In this document: piece after piece, positions 1 through 6,524 of the stretch | How positions within the stretch are numbered: position 1 is the first letter of the stretch | Layout: every line of letters begins with the position of its first letter | Assembly: GCA_028683685.1 (NCBI GenBank) | Contig: JAQUHH010000069.1 | Coordinates: forward strand, 1-10,023 | Origin: Bacteroidales bacterium | GTDB lineage: Bacteria > Bacteroidota > Bacteroidia > Bacteroidales > WCHB1-69 | DNA length: 10,023 nucleotides | Direction of reading: 5' to 3' | The notes under the pieces: generated by a model | Databases searched by the model: none | Seen by the model: the letters and a program-made list of their open reading frames with translations, nothing else | Told to the model about the DNA's origin: nothing | Position numbers and translations under genes: made by a program

Positions 1-208
1 TTTCATTTAAAATTTGTTCGAGCCTATAAGAAGGCATCTTTTTCAACTCTTCCGATGCTTTTTGAGCCATCAAAATCGAATACTCAATATCTTCTTTGCT
101 TGCTAAATATGTGAAAGCAAATACTGAATTATCGAATGAACAAGACACTTCCAATCGGTTTTCAGTTCGGATAAATGAACCTCCAGCGTAAATTAAATAT
201 TCATCCAT
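1..208 (-). CDS. Aldehyde dehydrogenase family protein, N-terminal fragment (continues past the left edge)
   Basis: Reading the minus strand from an ATG at 208-206 gives 69 uninterrupted residues beginning MDEYLIYAGGSF, and the frame is still open at base 1. The visible part resembles the N-terminus of NAD(P)-dependent aldehyde dehydrogenases: a short beta region with GGSFI, then a D-N-S-V-F-A-x-T-Y segment where the family usually reads NPxDxxV, then a helix rich in A, K and E ending in MPSYRLEQIL. The family oxidises aldehydes to carboxylates in the cytosol. The catalytic Cys and Glu and the cofactor-binding residues lie outside the window, so substrate and activity cannot be judged. The usual Asn-Pro before the aspartate is replaced by Cys-Ser, a small deviation. 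It is transcribed divergently from the DUF4271 gene, so it belongs to a different operon. The family call rests on a short N-terminal match only. Confidence 0.68.
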   Translation of the reverse strand, partial: MDEYLIYAGGSFIRTENRLEVSCSFDNSVFAFTYLASKEDIEYSILMAQKASEELKKMPSYRLEQILNE

Positions 209-352
209 ATGCTGTTTTTTTTATTTTAAAAAATCAAGGACTTAATTTTGATAAATCCAAAAGCTAAATTAATCAATTTTACTGTTTTTGAGTAATCTTA
301 TCCGAAAAATAATTAATAAACCAAAAACAAACAAAGAATCGTATTTTTTTAA

Positions 353-360
353 TAATTTTG
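353..360 (+). promoter_or_regulatory. Candidate Bacteroidota -7 promoter element for the DUF4271-hemD-rnpA block
   Basis: TAATTTTG matches the Bacteroidota -7 consensus TAnnTTTG and ends 16 bases before the ATG at 377, in the divergent intergenic stretch 209-376. No clear -33 TTTG or TTG partner lies at the expected distance upstream, which weakens the call. A second copy of the same octamer occurs at 243-250. In DNA this A/T-rich such octamers arise by chance, so both are candidates only. No convincing counterpart for the divergent aldehyde dehydrogenase gene was seen in the same stretch. Confidence 0.3.
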
Positions 361-376
361 CTAAAACATTAAAACT

Positions 377-1249
377 ATGCAAATCGAAAATGATACTACT
401 GTAATGGCACCTTCCTTTGGCATTCCCTATAAGGAAGTTTCACGCAGTACATTTTACGATTCTACTGAACTAAAGACAAAACCCGAAAATATTATTTCTT
501 TTTATAGGGCGGACTTATTTGACAATCAAAAAGACACTTCTTTAGTGCCTTCTATTTTTCAAAATCATCTTTTAGTTCCATCCCACAATTCAAAAATTCC
601 AATCGACAAACGAAGCGATGATTGGATAATAATCCCTTTTTTGATGGTTTTAGTATTATTCATCTATATCTCAAAAAACTTTTATCAACGTTCCATTCAG
701 GCTATAAAAGCACCGTTCTCAAAAAGAGGAATGAGCCAGCTAGAAAGAGATGGAAATGTTTTTAAAGAAACCATTAAATATCCGATTTATTTTATCGAAA
801 TAATTACAATAACACTAATATTATTTCAAACCATAGGTTATTTTACGAAAGGCACAGATCTTGGGGCTCCATCCCATAAGATTTTCCTTTTTATTTCAAT
901 CGGATATTTTGCTTTTGTTCTAATAAAAAATCAAATTTTGAATTTACTATCGTATATATTTGACACTTCAGAGGAAACTATTTTTTATAAAGTAGAGGGA
1001 TTTCTTCTGCTGGGTGTTGGTTCAATCATTTTAATTCCCTTATCGTTTGCTTTTCAGTATACACAAATGGTTCTTTTTTTATATGCTGCACTAGTATTCA
1101 TAGGATTACTGATGATATTTAAACTAATAAAAGGATTTCAAATTTGGGGTCGAAAACATCATTATTTTAAAATTTTTGCGTACCTTTGCACCGTTGAAGT
1201 TTTACCTTACTTGCTAATAGCAAAAACTATATTAAATATCATAAAATAA
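377..1249 (+). CDS. DUF4271 domain-containing multi-pass membrane protein
   Basis: This is a 290-residue inner-membrane protein of unknown function. About six hydrophobic segments are visible at roughly 83-100, 136-156, 168-186, 207-226, 230-251 and 264-286. A hydrophilic N-terminal region of about 80 residues comes first and ends in a pattern I associate with DUF4271 proteins: S-I-F-Q-N-H-x-L-x-P, then a D-W pair at 82-83 directly before the first membrane span. The C-terminal span contains K-I-F-x-Y-L-C-T-x-E-x-L-P, another hallmark of the family. The gene stops 10 bases before the likely hemD start, an arrangement I recall from other Flavobacteriia. That suggests a link to tetrapyrrole synthesis or just a conserved operon, but no catalytic motif is visible. 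The ATG at 377 is the first after the candidate promoter; an in-frame ATG at 404 is an alternative. Confidence 0.8.
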   Translation: MQIENDTTVMAPSFGIPYKEVSRSTFYDSTELKTKPENIISFYRADLFDNQKDTSLVPSIFQNHLLVPSHNSKIPIDKRSDDWIIIPFLMVLVLFIYISKNFYQRSIQAIKAPFSKRGMSQLERDGNVFKETIKYPIYFIEIITITLILFQTIGYFTKGTDLGAPSHKIFLFISIGYFAFVLIKNQILNLLSYIFDTSEETIFYKVEGFLLLGVGSIILIPLSFAFQYTQMVLFLYAALVFIGLLMIFKLIKGFQIWGRKHHYFKIFAYLCTVEVLPYLLIAKTILNIIK

Positions 1250-1259
1250 CATATTGAAA

Positions 1260-2024
1260 ATGGGAAAAATTAGTAAAATTTTAGTTTCTCAGCCAGCTCC
1301 GCCTGAATTTGAAAAAAGTCCTTACGCAGAAATTAGTAAAAAACACGATGTAGAATTTGTTTTCCAGAAATTTTTTAAAATAGAAGGAGTTTCTGCCATT
1401 GAGTTCCGAAAAGACAGAGTTGGTATTTTAGATCATCAAGGTGTTGTTATGATGAGCCGAAATTCTGCAGACCATTATTTTAGATTGGCCAAAGAAATGC
1501 GTATCGATATTCCGGATTCGATGAAATATTTTTGTTTAAATGAATCCATCGCACTTTATTTGCAAAAATATGTAACCTATCGGAAACGGAAGATATTTTT
1601 CAGCAAAAGCCACACCACTGGGATGTTAGACATTATGGGTGGCAAACATAAAAACGATAAATTTTTGATTCCCTGTGCCGATACTGGCGCCACTCAAATC
1701 ACCAATCTTTTGGATGAAAAAAAAATCAATTACTCGAAAGCAGTGATGTTTAAAAATGTTTCTTGTGAATTAAAAGAGGAAATAAACATCGATGATTTTC
1801 AAATGATTGTCCTTTTTAGTCCTTCCGGAATTGAATCGATGACGACCAATTTTCCACACCTGAAAGAATCCGAAACAATCATTGGTGCTTTAGGAAAAAA
1901 TGTTGCCAAAGAGATTGCCGATAGTGGATATAGATTGGGATTTGCGGCTCCTACTCCCGAAGCCCCTTCCATTACTGCCGCCATTGATTTATTTTTGTCC
2001 AAAAATAAAAATTCGGTGAAATAA
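1260..2024 (+). CDS. hemD: Uroporphyrinogen-III synthase
   Basis: The product is a 254-residue cytosolic enzyme that closes and rearranges hydroxymethylbilane into uroporphyrinogen III, the common precursor of heme, siroheme and cobalamin. HemD proteins are poorly conserved, so recognition relies on overall pattern. That pattern is a ILVSQPAPP strand at the start, S-R-N-S-A-D-H-Y-F around one quarter in, the K-Y-F-C stretch with a following Y-L-Q-K-Y, a mid-protein segment with P-C-A-D-T-G, an I-V-L-F-S-P-S-G strand, and a C-terminal A-A-P-T-P-E-A-P-S motif. The last three match the second lobe of the bilobed fold. I place the start at the ATG at 1260. A TTG two codons earlier (1254) would add only Met-Lys. 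The gene follows the DUF4271 gene by 10 bases and precedes rnpA by 16. Other heme pathway genes are not in the window. Confidence 0.88.
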   Translation: MGKISKILVSQPAPPEFEKSPYAEISKKHDVEFVFQKFFKIEGVSAIEFRKDRVGILDHQGVVMMSRNSADHYFRLAKEMRIDIPDSMKYFCLNESIALYLQKYVTYRKRKIFFSKSHTTGMLDIMGGKHKNDKFLIPCADTGATQITNLLDEKKINYSKAVMFKNVSCELKEEINIDDFQMIVLFSPSGIESMTTNFPHLKESETIIGALGKNVAKEIADSGYRLGFAAPTPEAPSITAAIDLFLSKNKNSVK

Positions 2025-2040
2025 AAAAAATATTTTTTGA

Positions 2041-2484
2041 ATGCTGAAATTCTCAAAAAAAGAACGATTGTGTTCTAAAATAGTTATTGAAGAAGTATTA
2101 GCAAATAAGAAAACGATTTACTATCAACCATTTAAGTTGATGTATTTAATCCATAAGCCAGTTGAATCTATTTCAACAGATTTCAATTCAAATATTGAAC
2201 AAGTCGAAGAGGCTTGGGCTAAAATTGCCATTGTTGTTCCCAAAAGGCTTTTTAAAAGAGCGGTAGACAGAAATGCACTTAAACGCATTATTCGAGAATC
2301 ATATCGACTCAATAAAGAGATTTTGATAGAACATTTGGCCCAACACAACTGCCATATTTCACTTTTTTTAATTTATACAGACAAAAACAAAGCGGATTTT
2401 CAATTTATCGAACCGAAAATTAAAGTACTTTTACAGCAGCTAATTAAACGCATCAACTTTGAATCAAATCAAAATAATAATTAA
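2041..2484 (+). CDS. rnpA: Ribonuclease P protein component
   Basis: This is the basic protein cofactor of RNase P. It binds the catalytic RNA and the pre-tRNA 5' leader during tRNA 5' maturation. The 147-residue product carries the family signature at 72-89: K-R-A-V-D-R-N-A-L-K-R-I-I-R-E-S-Y-R. In the usual RNR core the final Arg is Ala here, while the following K-R and R-E pairs are kept. A strand A-K-I-A-I-V-V-P-K-R (60-69) precedes it, as expected. The protein is longer than the usual 110-130 residues because of an acidic, Ser/Asn/Glu-rich stretch at about 42-58. The gene starts 16 bases after hemD and overlaps yidD by 26 bases, so the two are probably translated in a coupled way. No rpmH lies upstream, where many bacteria have it. 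Confidence 0.93.
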   Translation: MLKFSKKERLCSKIVIEEVLANKKTIYYQPFKLMYLIHKPVESISTDFNSNIEQVEEAWAKIAIVVPKRLFKRAVDRNALKRIIRESYRLNKEILIEHLAQHNCHISLFLIYTDKNKADFQFIEPKIKVLLQQLIKRINFESNQNNN

Positions 2485-2722
2485 AAAGACAGTACGCTTA
2501 ATATCATATTTGATAAGCCGTTTTTTTATATTTTTAATCCGGTTATACCAGTGGGTAATATCTCCTTTTTTTCCACCAAGTTGTCGTTTTGTGCCTACTT
2601 GTTCTGTTTATGGTGTTGAGGCCATTAAAAAACATGGACCCATTAAAGGAGGCTGGCTAACCTTAAAAAGAATTGCAAAATGTCACCCATGGGGAAGCAG
2701 TGGCTATGATCCTGTTCCCTAG
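2459..2722 (+). CDS. yidD: Membrane protein insertion efficiency factor YidD
   Basis: YidD is a small protein at the inner face of the cytoplasmic membrane that helps YidC/Sec-dependent insertion of membrane proteins. The family core is complete: an amphipathic hydrophobic helix ending L-Y-Q-W-V-I-S-P, then S-C-R-F-V-P-T-C-S-V-Y-G, an A-I-K-K-H-G-P-I-K-G-G-W-L segment, and the terminal K-C-H-P-W-G-S-S-G-Y-D-P-V-P. The frame has no ATG before the conserved core. A TTG at 2459 gives 87 residues and overlaps rnpA by 26 bases. A second in-frame TTG at 2510 would give about 70 residues, starting MISRFFIFL, and leave no large overlap. Both lengths fit the family, so the start is uncertain while the gene itself is not. 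The next gene follows directly, and the last G of the TAG stop could begin a GTG codon. Confidence 0.92.
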   Translation: MNQIKIIIKKTVRLISYLISRFFIFLIRLYQWVISPFFPPSCRFVPTCSVYGVEAIKKHGPIKGGWLTLKRIAKCHPWGSSGYDPVP

Positions 2723-2748
2723 TGTTTTATAAAAACAATAATACAAAT

Positions 2749-4401
2749 ATGAAAAATCTCTTCACAAACAAAATTCGGAAAACTGCAATTATTGTAGTAA
2801 TCTCTTGTGTTGCTTTTTTTAGTGTAAGTTTCATTCATAATGATTTTGAAATAGCCAAAAATATCGATATTTTTTCCAGTGTTATAAAAGAGTTGCATTT
2901 AAATTATGTAGACCCTATTAATGCAGGCGATTTAGTTAAAAAAGCCATTGATTCAATGTTGGAATCACTAGACCCTTACACTGTGTATTATCCAGAATCG
3001 GACATAGAAGAATATAGACTATTAACAACGGGTCAATACGGTGGAATTGGAGCGGTTATTCAACAAAAAGAGGAGTATGTAATAATAGCACAACCATACG
3101 AAGGATTTCCAGCACAAAAAAGCGGACTAAAACCCGGAGACAAAATAATAGAAATCAATGGGAAAAGTGCCAAAGGAAGAACGACCGAAGAGGTTAGTAC
3201 CATTTTGAAAGGTCAACCAGGCACTAGTATTACGCTCAAAATTATGCCCTATGGTAAAAATGAAACCATTGATAAAGAAATTTTTAGAGAAGAGATAAAA
3301 CTGCCAAACATTCCTTATGCTGGCAAAATAGATGATAAAATTGGGTATGTAAGATTGCAACAATTTACCGAAAATGCAGCCAAAGAGGTAAAAGAAGAAT
3401 TTATGAAATTAAAAGAGCAAAACATTGACGGTTTTGTTTTAGACTTAAGAGGAAATGGCGGAGGATTGCTGCACGAAGCTGTGTTAATTATGAATCTTTT
3501 TGTCGACAGAGATAATTTAATTGTATACACCAAAGGCAAAACGACTGAACGTAATGCTCAATATAAAACCATGTTCCCAGTTTTGGACAATCAGATTCCC
3601 ATTGTAGTTTTAATTAATGAAAGCAGCGCCTCAGCATCAGAAATTGTGGCTGGTGCTTTTCAAGATTTAGACCGCGGACTTGTTGTTGGCGAACGCACTT
3701 TTGGAAAAGGCTTGGTTCAAAATGTAGTGCCACTTCCATACAATAGCCGTTTGAAAGTGACTATTTCAAAATATTATATTCCCAGCGGAAGATGTATTCA
3801 AGCAATCGATTATTCTGGCAATGACCGCCGCCGTTTATCTGATTCTACCTATATTGCTTTCAAAACAAAAAATGGCAGAACAGTATACGATAAAGGAGGA
3901 ATAGAACCCGATGTCAAAATAACCAATCCTACTTTTAGCAAAATTGCATCAAGTCTTTATGGCAAAAATATTATATTTGATTTTGTAAATGAATTTCAAC
4001 TAAAAAACGCTAGTATTCCCCAACCTTCAAGTTTTGAAATATCAGATGCCTTATTTGAGGAATTTGTAGAATATATCAAAGATAAAGATTACGACTATGA
4101 AACAGAAACAGAAATGGCATTAAAAACCTTGAACAAAACGGCTAAAAAAGAGCAGTATCTCGAAGCTATTCAAGAAGAAATCAAAAATTTAGAAACTAAA
4201 ATAAAGCACAATAAAGAAGAAGATGTTTATACATTTAAAAAAGAGATTATTGAATTGCTTCAAGCCGAAATTGTATCCAGATATTATTTCCAAAAAGGAC
4301 AAATTGAAGTCATGCTAAAAAGCGATAATGAAATAAAAAAGGCGATTGAACTACTCAAAAATAAAGACGAATATAATTCCCTCCTAAAAGGTAAAAAATA
4401 A
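2749..4401 (+). CDS. C-terminal processing (tail-specific) peptidase, S41 family with PDZ domain
   Basis: This is a periplasm-facing serine protease that trims or degrades proteins from their C-termini. The 550-residue product starts with a membrane anchor or signal peptide (about 12-28). A PDZ domain follows at about 95-170, with G-L-K-P-G-D at 126-131. Next is the S41 core, with L-D-L-R-G-N-G-G-G before the active site. The catalytic dyad fits well: Ser295 in S-S-A-S-A-S-E-I and Lys320 in T-F-G-K-G, 25 residues apart as in E. coli Tsp, with Gln324 at the expected +4 position. The last 110 residues or so are charged and helical, with coiled-coil character, as seen in Bacteroidota members. 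I chose the ATG at 2749. A GTG at 2722 overlapping the yidD stop would add nine Asn-rich residues ahead of the signal. It is probably transcribed with rnpA and yidD. Confidence 0.92.
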   Translation: MKNLFTNKIRKTAIIVVISCVAFFSVSFIHNDFEIAKNIDIFSSVIKELHLNYVDPINAGDLVKKAIDSMLESLDPYTVYYPESDIEEYRLLTTGQYGGIGAVIQQKEEYVIIAQPYEGFPAQKSGLKPGDKIIEINGKSAKGRTTEEVSTILKGQPGTSITLKIMPYGKNETIDKEIFREEIKLPNIPYAGKIDDKIGYVRLQQFTENAAKEVKEEFMKLKEQNIDGFVLDLRGNGGGLLHEAVLIMNLFVDRDNLIVYTKGKTTERNAQYKTMFPVLDNQIPIVVLINESSASASEIVAGAFQDLDRGLVVGERTFGKGLVQNVVPLPYNSRLKVTISKYYIPSGRCIQAIDYSGNDRRRLSDSTYIAFKTKNGRTVYDKGGIEPDVKITNPTFSKIASSLYGKNIIFDFVNEFQLKNASIPQPSSFEISDALFEEFVEYIKDKDYDYETETEMALKTLNKTAKKEQYLEAIQEEIKNLETKIKHNKEEDVYTFKKEIIELLQAEIVSRYYFQKGQIEVMLKSDNEIKKAIELLKNKDEYNSLLKGKK

Positions 4402-4467
4402 TTTTTATTAATGTACTTTTTTATAAATTATTTCGTTTTTATTATTCATTAAATTGAAGATTGTTTT
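4402..4467. other. Intergenic gap between the protease and ligase genes
   Basis: This 66-base A/T-rich gap is the longest between plus-strand genes in the window and the most likely place for an operon boundary. I see no GC-rich hairpin that would make a convincing intrinsic terminator and no exact TAnnTTTG promoter element. Read-through from the upstream block is therefore possible. Confidence 0.45.
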
Positions 4468-6042
4468 ATGCAATTGTTGCCCGAAAAAACTCATCGAAAA
4501 ATTTATTTATTTGCAATTGTATTATTGGTTATCTCTATTCCATTGTCGAAATTTGGGATGAGTATTTCTATGTTGTTGCTAACGGCAAATTATCTGTTAG
4601 AAGGGAACTTAAAACAAAAATTTTTTGTTTTTTTTCACAACAAAGCAGCATTAATATTTGCTTCCATATTTATCATGCACGTTTTATGGCTATTTAACAC
4701 ACAAAACTTCAGCTATAGCTTGGATGATTTACGAACCAAAATCCCAATTTTAGCATTGGCTGTTATTTTTTCCACCACACCTCTCCTCACAGTACAACAA
4801 TTTAAAACGGTTTTATTTTCTCATATTGGAGCTGTTTTATTGGCAACGATTGCTGGTTTTTACATTTATATTACCCGCAACATTGTAGAAATTAGAGAAA
4901 TATCCCCTTTTATTTCACACATTAGATTGAGTTTAAACATATGTTTAGCTATTTTTAGTCTTTTATATTTTATAGTAAATGATAAAAACCTCAATAAATA
5001 TATACGTATCGGTTTACTTATAATTGGGATTTGGCTATTTTTGTTTTTATTATTACTTCAATCCATTACAGGAATAATAATATTAGCCGTTTGCTTTTTT
5101 ATTTTAGTGATATACTATATTTCTATAAATACACAAAATAAATATAGTCGCAATATTCTAATAGGAATTTTAATATTTATTCCACTTTTAGGAATATTGA
5201 CAACGTATATAACTGTACATGAATATCTTACACCTCAAATTTCGGACACACAAAACTTAGAAGACACCACTATTTATGGCAATCCATATTTACACGACAC
5301 TTTGAATATGCCCATTGAAAATGGGAAATATACAGGCTTATATATGAATCTTCACGAGTTAAAAACAGCCTGGGAAGAGCGAAGCAAAGTTCCTTTCGAC
5401 CAATATGACGAAAAAGGACAGGATACTCGAATTACCTTAATCCGATATTTAAATTCTAAAAATCTCAGAAAAGATTATGAAGGAGTTTGGCAGTTGTCCG
5501 ACCAAGATATAAAAAACATTGAAAAGGGAGTTGCAAATTACCATTATACTCAGTTTTTTAATCCCAAAATTCGCATTTATAAAATACTTTGGGAATTTCA
5601 AAATTACCAAAAAAATGGTGATATTCAGGGACATAGTCTAATACAAAGGTTTGAATTATGGTCTGCAGCCATTTCTATTATCAAAAAAAACTGGCTTCTA
5701 GGAACCGGAACCGGAGACATTCCTGATGTTTTTAAACAAGAACTAACCGAACGAAACTCGCCATTGAAAGATACTCGCATGCGAAGTCACAATCAGTTTT
5801 TATCTTTTTTTATCGCTTTTGGGATTTTTGGATTCCTATGGTTTATATTTGCTTTGTTTTATCCCATTATAGTACGAAAGAAAAATAAAGATTATTTTTT
5901 CATCCTTTTCTTAATTATTGTCCTTTTGTCAATGTTAACCGAAGACACACTGGAATCGCAAGATGGTTTAACTTTTTTTGCTTACTTTTATGCACTGTTT
6001 TTATTTCAACGACCTCAAAATCTATCATCTTATGACAAATAA
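4468..6042 (+). CDS. O-antigen ligase / Wzy-type polymerase family membrane protein
   Basis: This is a 524-residue polytopic inner-membrane protein of the WaaL/Wzy_C superfamily. Members transfer undecaprenyl-pyrophosphate-linked glycan to lipid A core or polymerise glycan at the periplasmic face. About ten hydrophobic segments are visible: roughly seven before residue 255 and three after 445. Between them lies a large hydrophilic loop, as in the family. The loop contains Q-R-F-E-L-W (393-398), W-L-L-G-T-G-T-G-D (to Asp417) and R-S-H-N-Q-F-L (439-445), followed by G-I-F-G-F in the next span. The RSHNQFL/GxxG pattern is the strongest family mark, and His441 is the likely functional histidine. 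Ligase and polymerase cannot be told apart from sequence alone. No glycosyltransferase, flippase or sugar-nucleotide gene is nearby, so the donor glycan is unknown. The 3' end overlaps cdd by 11 bases. Confidence 0.83.
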   Translation: MQLLPEKTHRKIYLFAIVLLVISIPLSKFGMSISMLLLTANYLLEGNLKQKFFVFFHNKAALIFASIFIMHVLWLFNTQNFSYSLDDLRTKIPILALAVIFSTTPLLTVQQFKTVLFSHIGAVLLATIAGFYIYITRNIVEIREISPFISHIRLSLNICLAIFSLLYFIVNDKNLNKYIRIGLLIIGIWLFLFLLLLQSITGIIILAVCFFILVIYYISINTQNKYSRNILIGILIFIPLLGILTTYITVHEYLTPQISDTQNLEDTTIYGNPYLHDTLNMPIENGKYTGLYMNLHELKTAWEERSKVPFDQYDEKGQDTRITLIRYLNSKNLRKDYEGVWQLSDQDIKNIEKGVANYHYTQFFNPKIRIYKILWEFQNYQKNGDIQGHSLIQRFELWSAAISIIKKNWLLGTGTGDIPDVFKQELTERNSPLKDTRMRSHNQFLSFFIAFGIFGFLWFIFALFYPIIVRKKNKDYFFILFLIIVLLSMLTEDTLESQDGLTFFAYFYALFLFQRPQNLSSYDK

Positions 6043-6520
6043 AAAAAAAATACACATAGATTATTCCGAATTTTCGTCTATTGAAGAATTAAATCCAGAG
6101 GATAAAAACTTGCTAAATATTGCCCGAAAAAATTTGTCCAATGCCTATGCTCCATATTCGGAATTTAAAGTATCAGCTGCATTAAGACTTGAAAATGAAG
6201 AGATTATATTAGGAACAAATCAAGAAAATGCAGCTTATCCCTCTGGTTTGTGTGCCGAAAGAGTGGCTGTTTTTTACGCATCTGCCAATTTCCCAAAAGT
6301 AGCTTTTACAGCATTGGCCATCACTGCCCAAAATATTTCGGACACACTAAAAAATCCTGTTTTTCCGTGTGGAAGTTGCCGACAAGTGATTCTCGAATAC
6401 GAAATATTGCAACAAAAACCCATTCGATTTATCCTTTCTGGAACAGATGGACCCGTAATTATTATTGATGGAGTTAAAAATTTGTTGCCATTTAGTTTTA
6501 ATAGCAGTAGCTTAAAATAA
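6032..6520 (+). CDS. cdd: Cytidine deaminase
   Basis: This cytosolic zinc enzyme converts cytidine and deoxycytidine to uridine and deoxyuridine in pyrimidine salvage. The 162-residue product is the usual size for the Bacteroidota form. Visible motifs are Y-A-P-Y-S-E-F-K-V at 39-47, the nucleoside-binding N-Q-E-N-A-A-Y-P-S-G at 63-72, the catalytic C-A-E-R (Cys74, Glu76), and P-C-G-S-C-R-Q at 112-118. Cys74, Cys113 and Cys116 are the three zinc ligands and Glu76 the proton shuttle. All are intact. The start is placed at the ATG at 6032, which overlaps the upstream stop by 11 bases. The frame is open upstream to 5978, but that extension (MLTFMHCFYF...) lies wholly within the ligase coding region and has no family resemblance. 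A run of ten A residues lies in codons 4-7. The next gene follows after 4 bases. Confidence 0.95.
   Translation: MTNKKKIHIDYSEFSSIEELNPEDKNLLNIARKNLSNAYAPYSEFKVSAALRLENEEIILGTNQENAAYPSGLCAERVAVFYASANFPKVAFTALAITAQNISDTLKNPVFPCGSCRQVILEYEILQQKPIRFILSGTDGPVIIIDGVKNLLPFSFNSSSLK
6041..6050 (+). repeat. A10 homopolymer spanning the ligase stop and the first codons of cdd
   Basis: Ten consecutive A bases cover the last two bases of the ligase TAA stop and codons 4-7 of cdd. The tract is seen directly. Runs of this length are prone to replication or transcriptional slippage. A change of one base would frameshift cdd just after its start but would leave the ligase reading frame intact, because the tract begins inside its stop codon. 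Whether the length varies between cells or strains cannot be told from one sequence. Confidence 0.5.
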
Positions 6521-6524
6521 TGAT

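Noticed and set aside
243..250. Second TAATTTTG octamer as a promoter
   Set aside because: It matches the -7 element but lies far from the DUF4271 start, has no -33 partner, and such octamers are expected by chance in this A/T-rich gap.
1799..2056. Minus-strand open frame of 85 codons across the end of hemD
   Set aside because: It is antisense to a well-recognised gene, has low-complexity content and no family resemblance. Other short minus-strand frames across the window were rejected for the same reason.
2722..2748. GTG start for the S41 protease overlapping the yidD stop
   Set aside because: It would place an Asn-rich leader ahead of the basic stretch and hydrophobic anchor. The ATG at 2749 gives a normal signal/anchor N-terminus, although the GTG cannot be fully excluded.
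4066..4401. Charged helical tail of the S41 protease as a novel domain
   Set aside because: A helical C-terminal region of this kind is common in Bacteroidota C-terminal processing proteases, so it is not unusual here.
4394..4406. A/T inverted repeat (AAAAAT, ATTTTT) at the end of the protease gene as a terminator
   Set aside because: The arms are separated by a single base and contain only A-T pairs, so a stable hairpin cannot form. It is a by-product of base composition.
5978..6031. N-terminal extension of cytidine deaminase starting at an upstream ATG
   Set aside because: The added 18 residues lie entirely within the ligase coding region, look like a hydrophobic out-of-frame reading, and match nothing in cytidine deaminases. 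The ATG at 6032 gives the usual family length.
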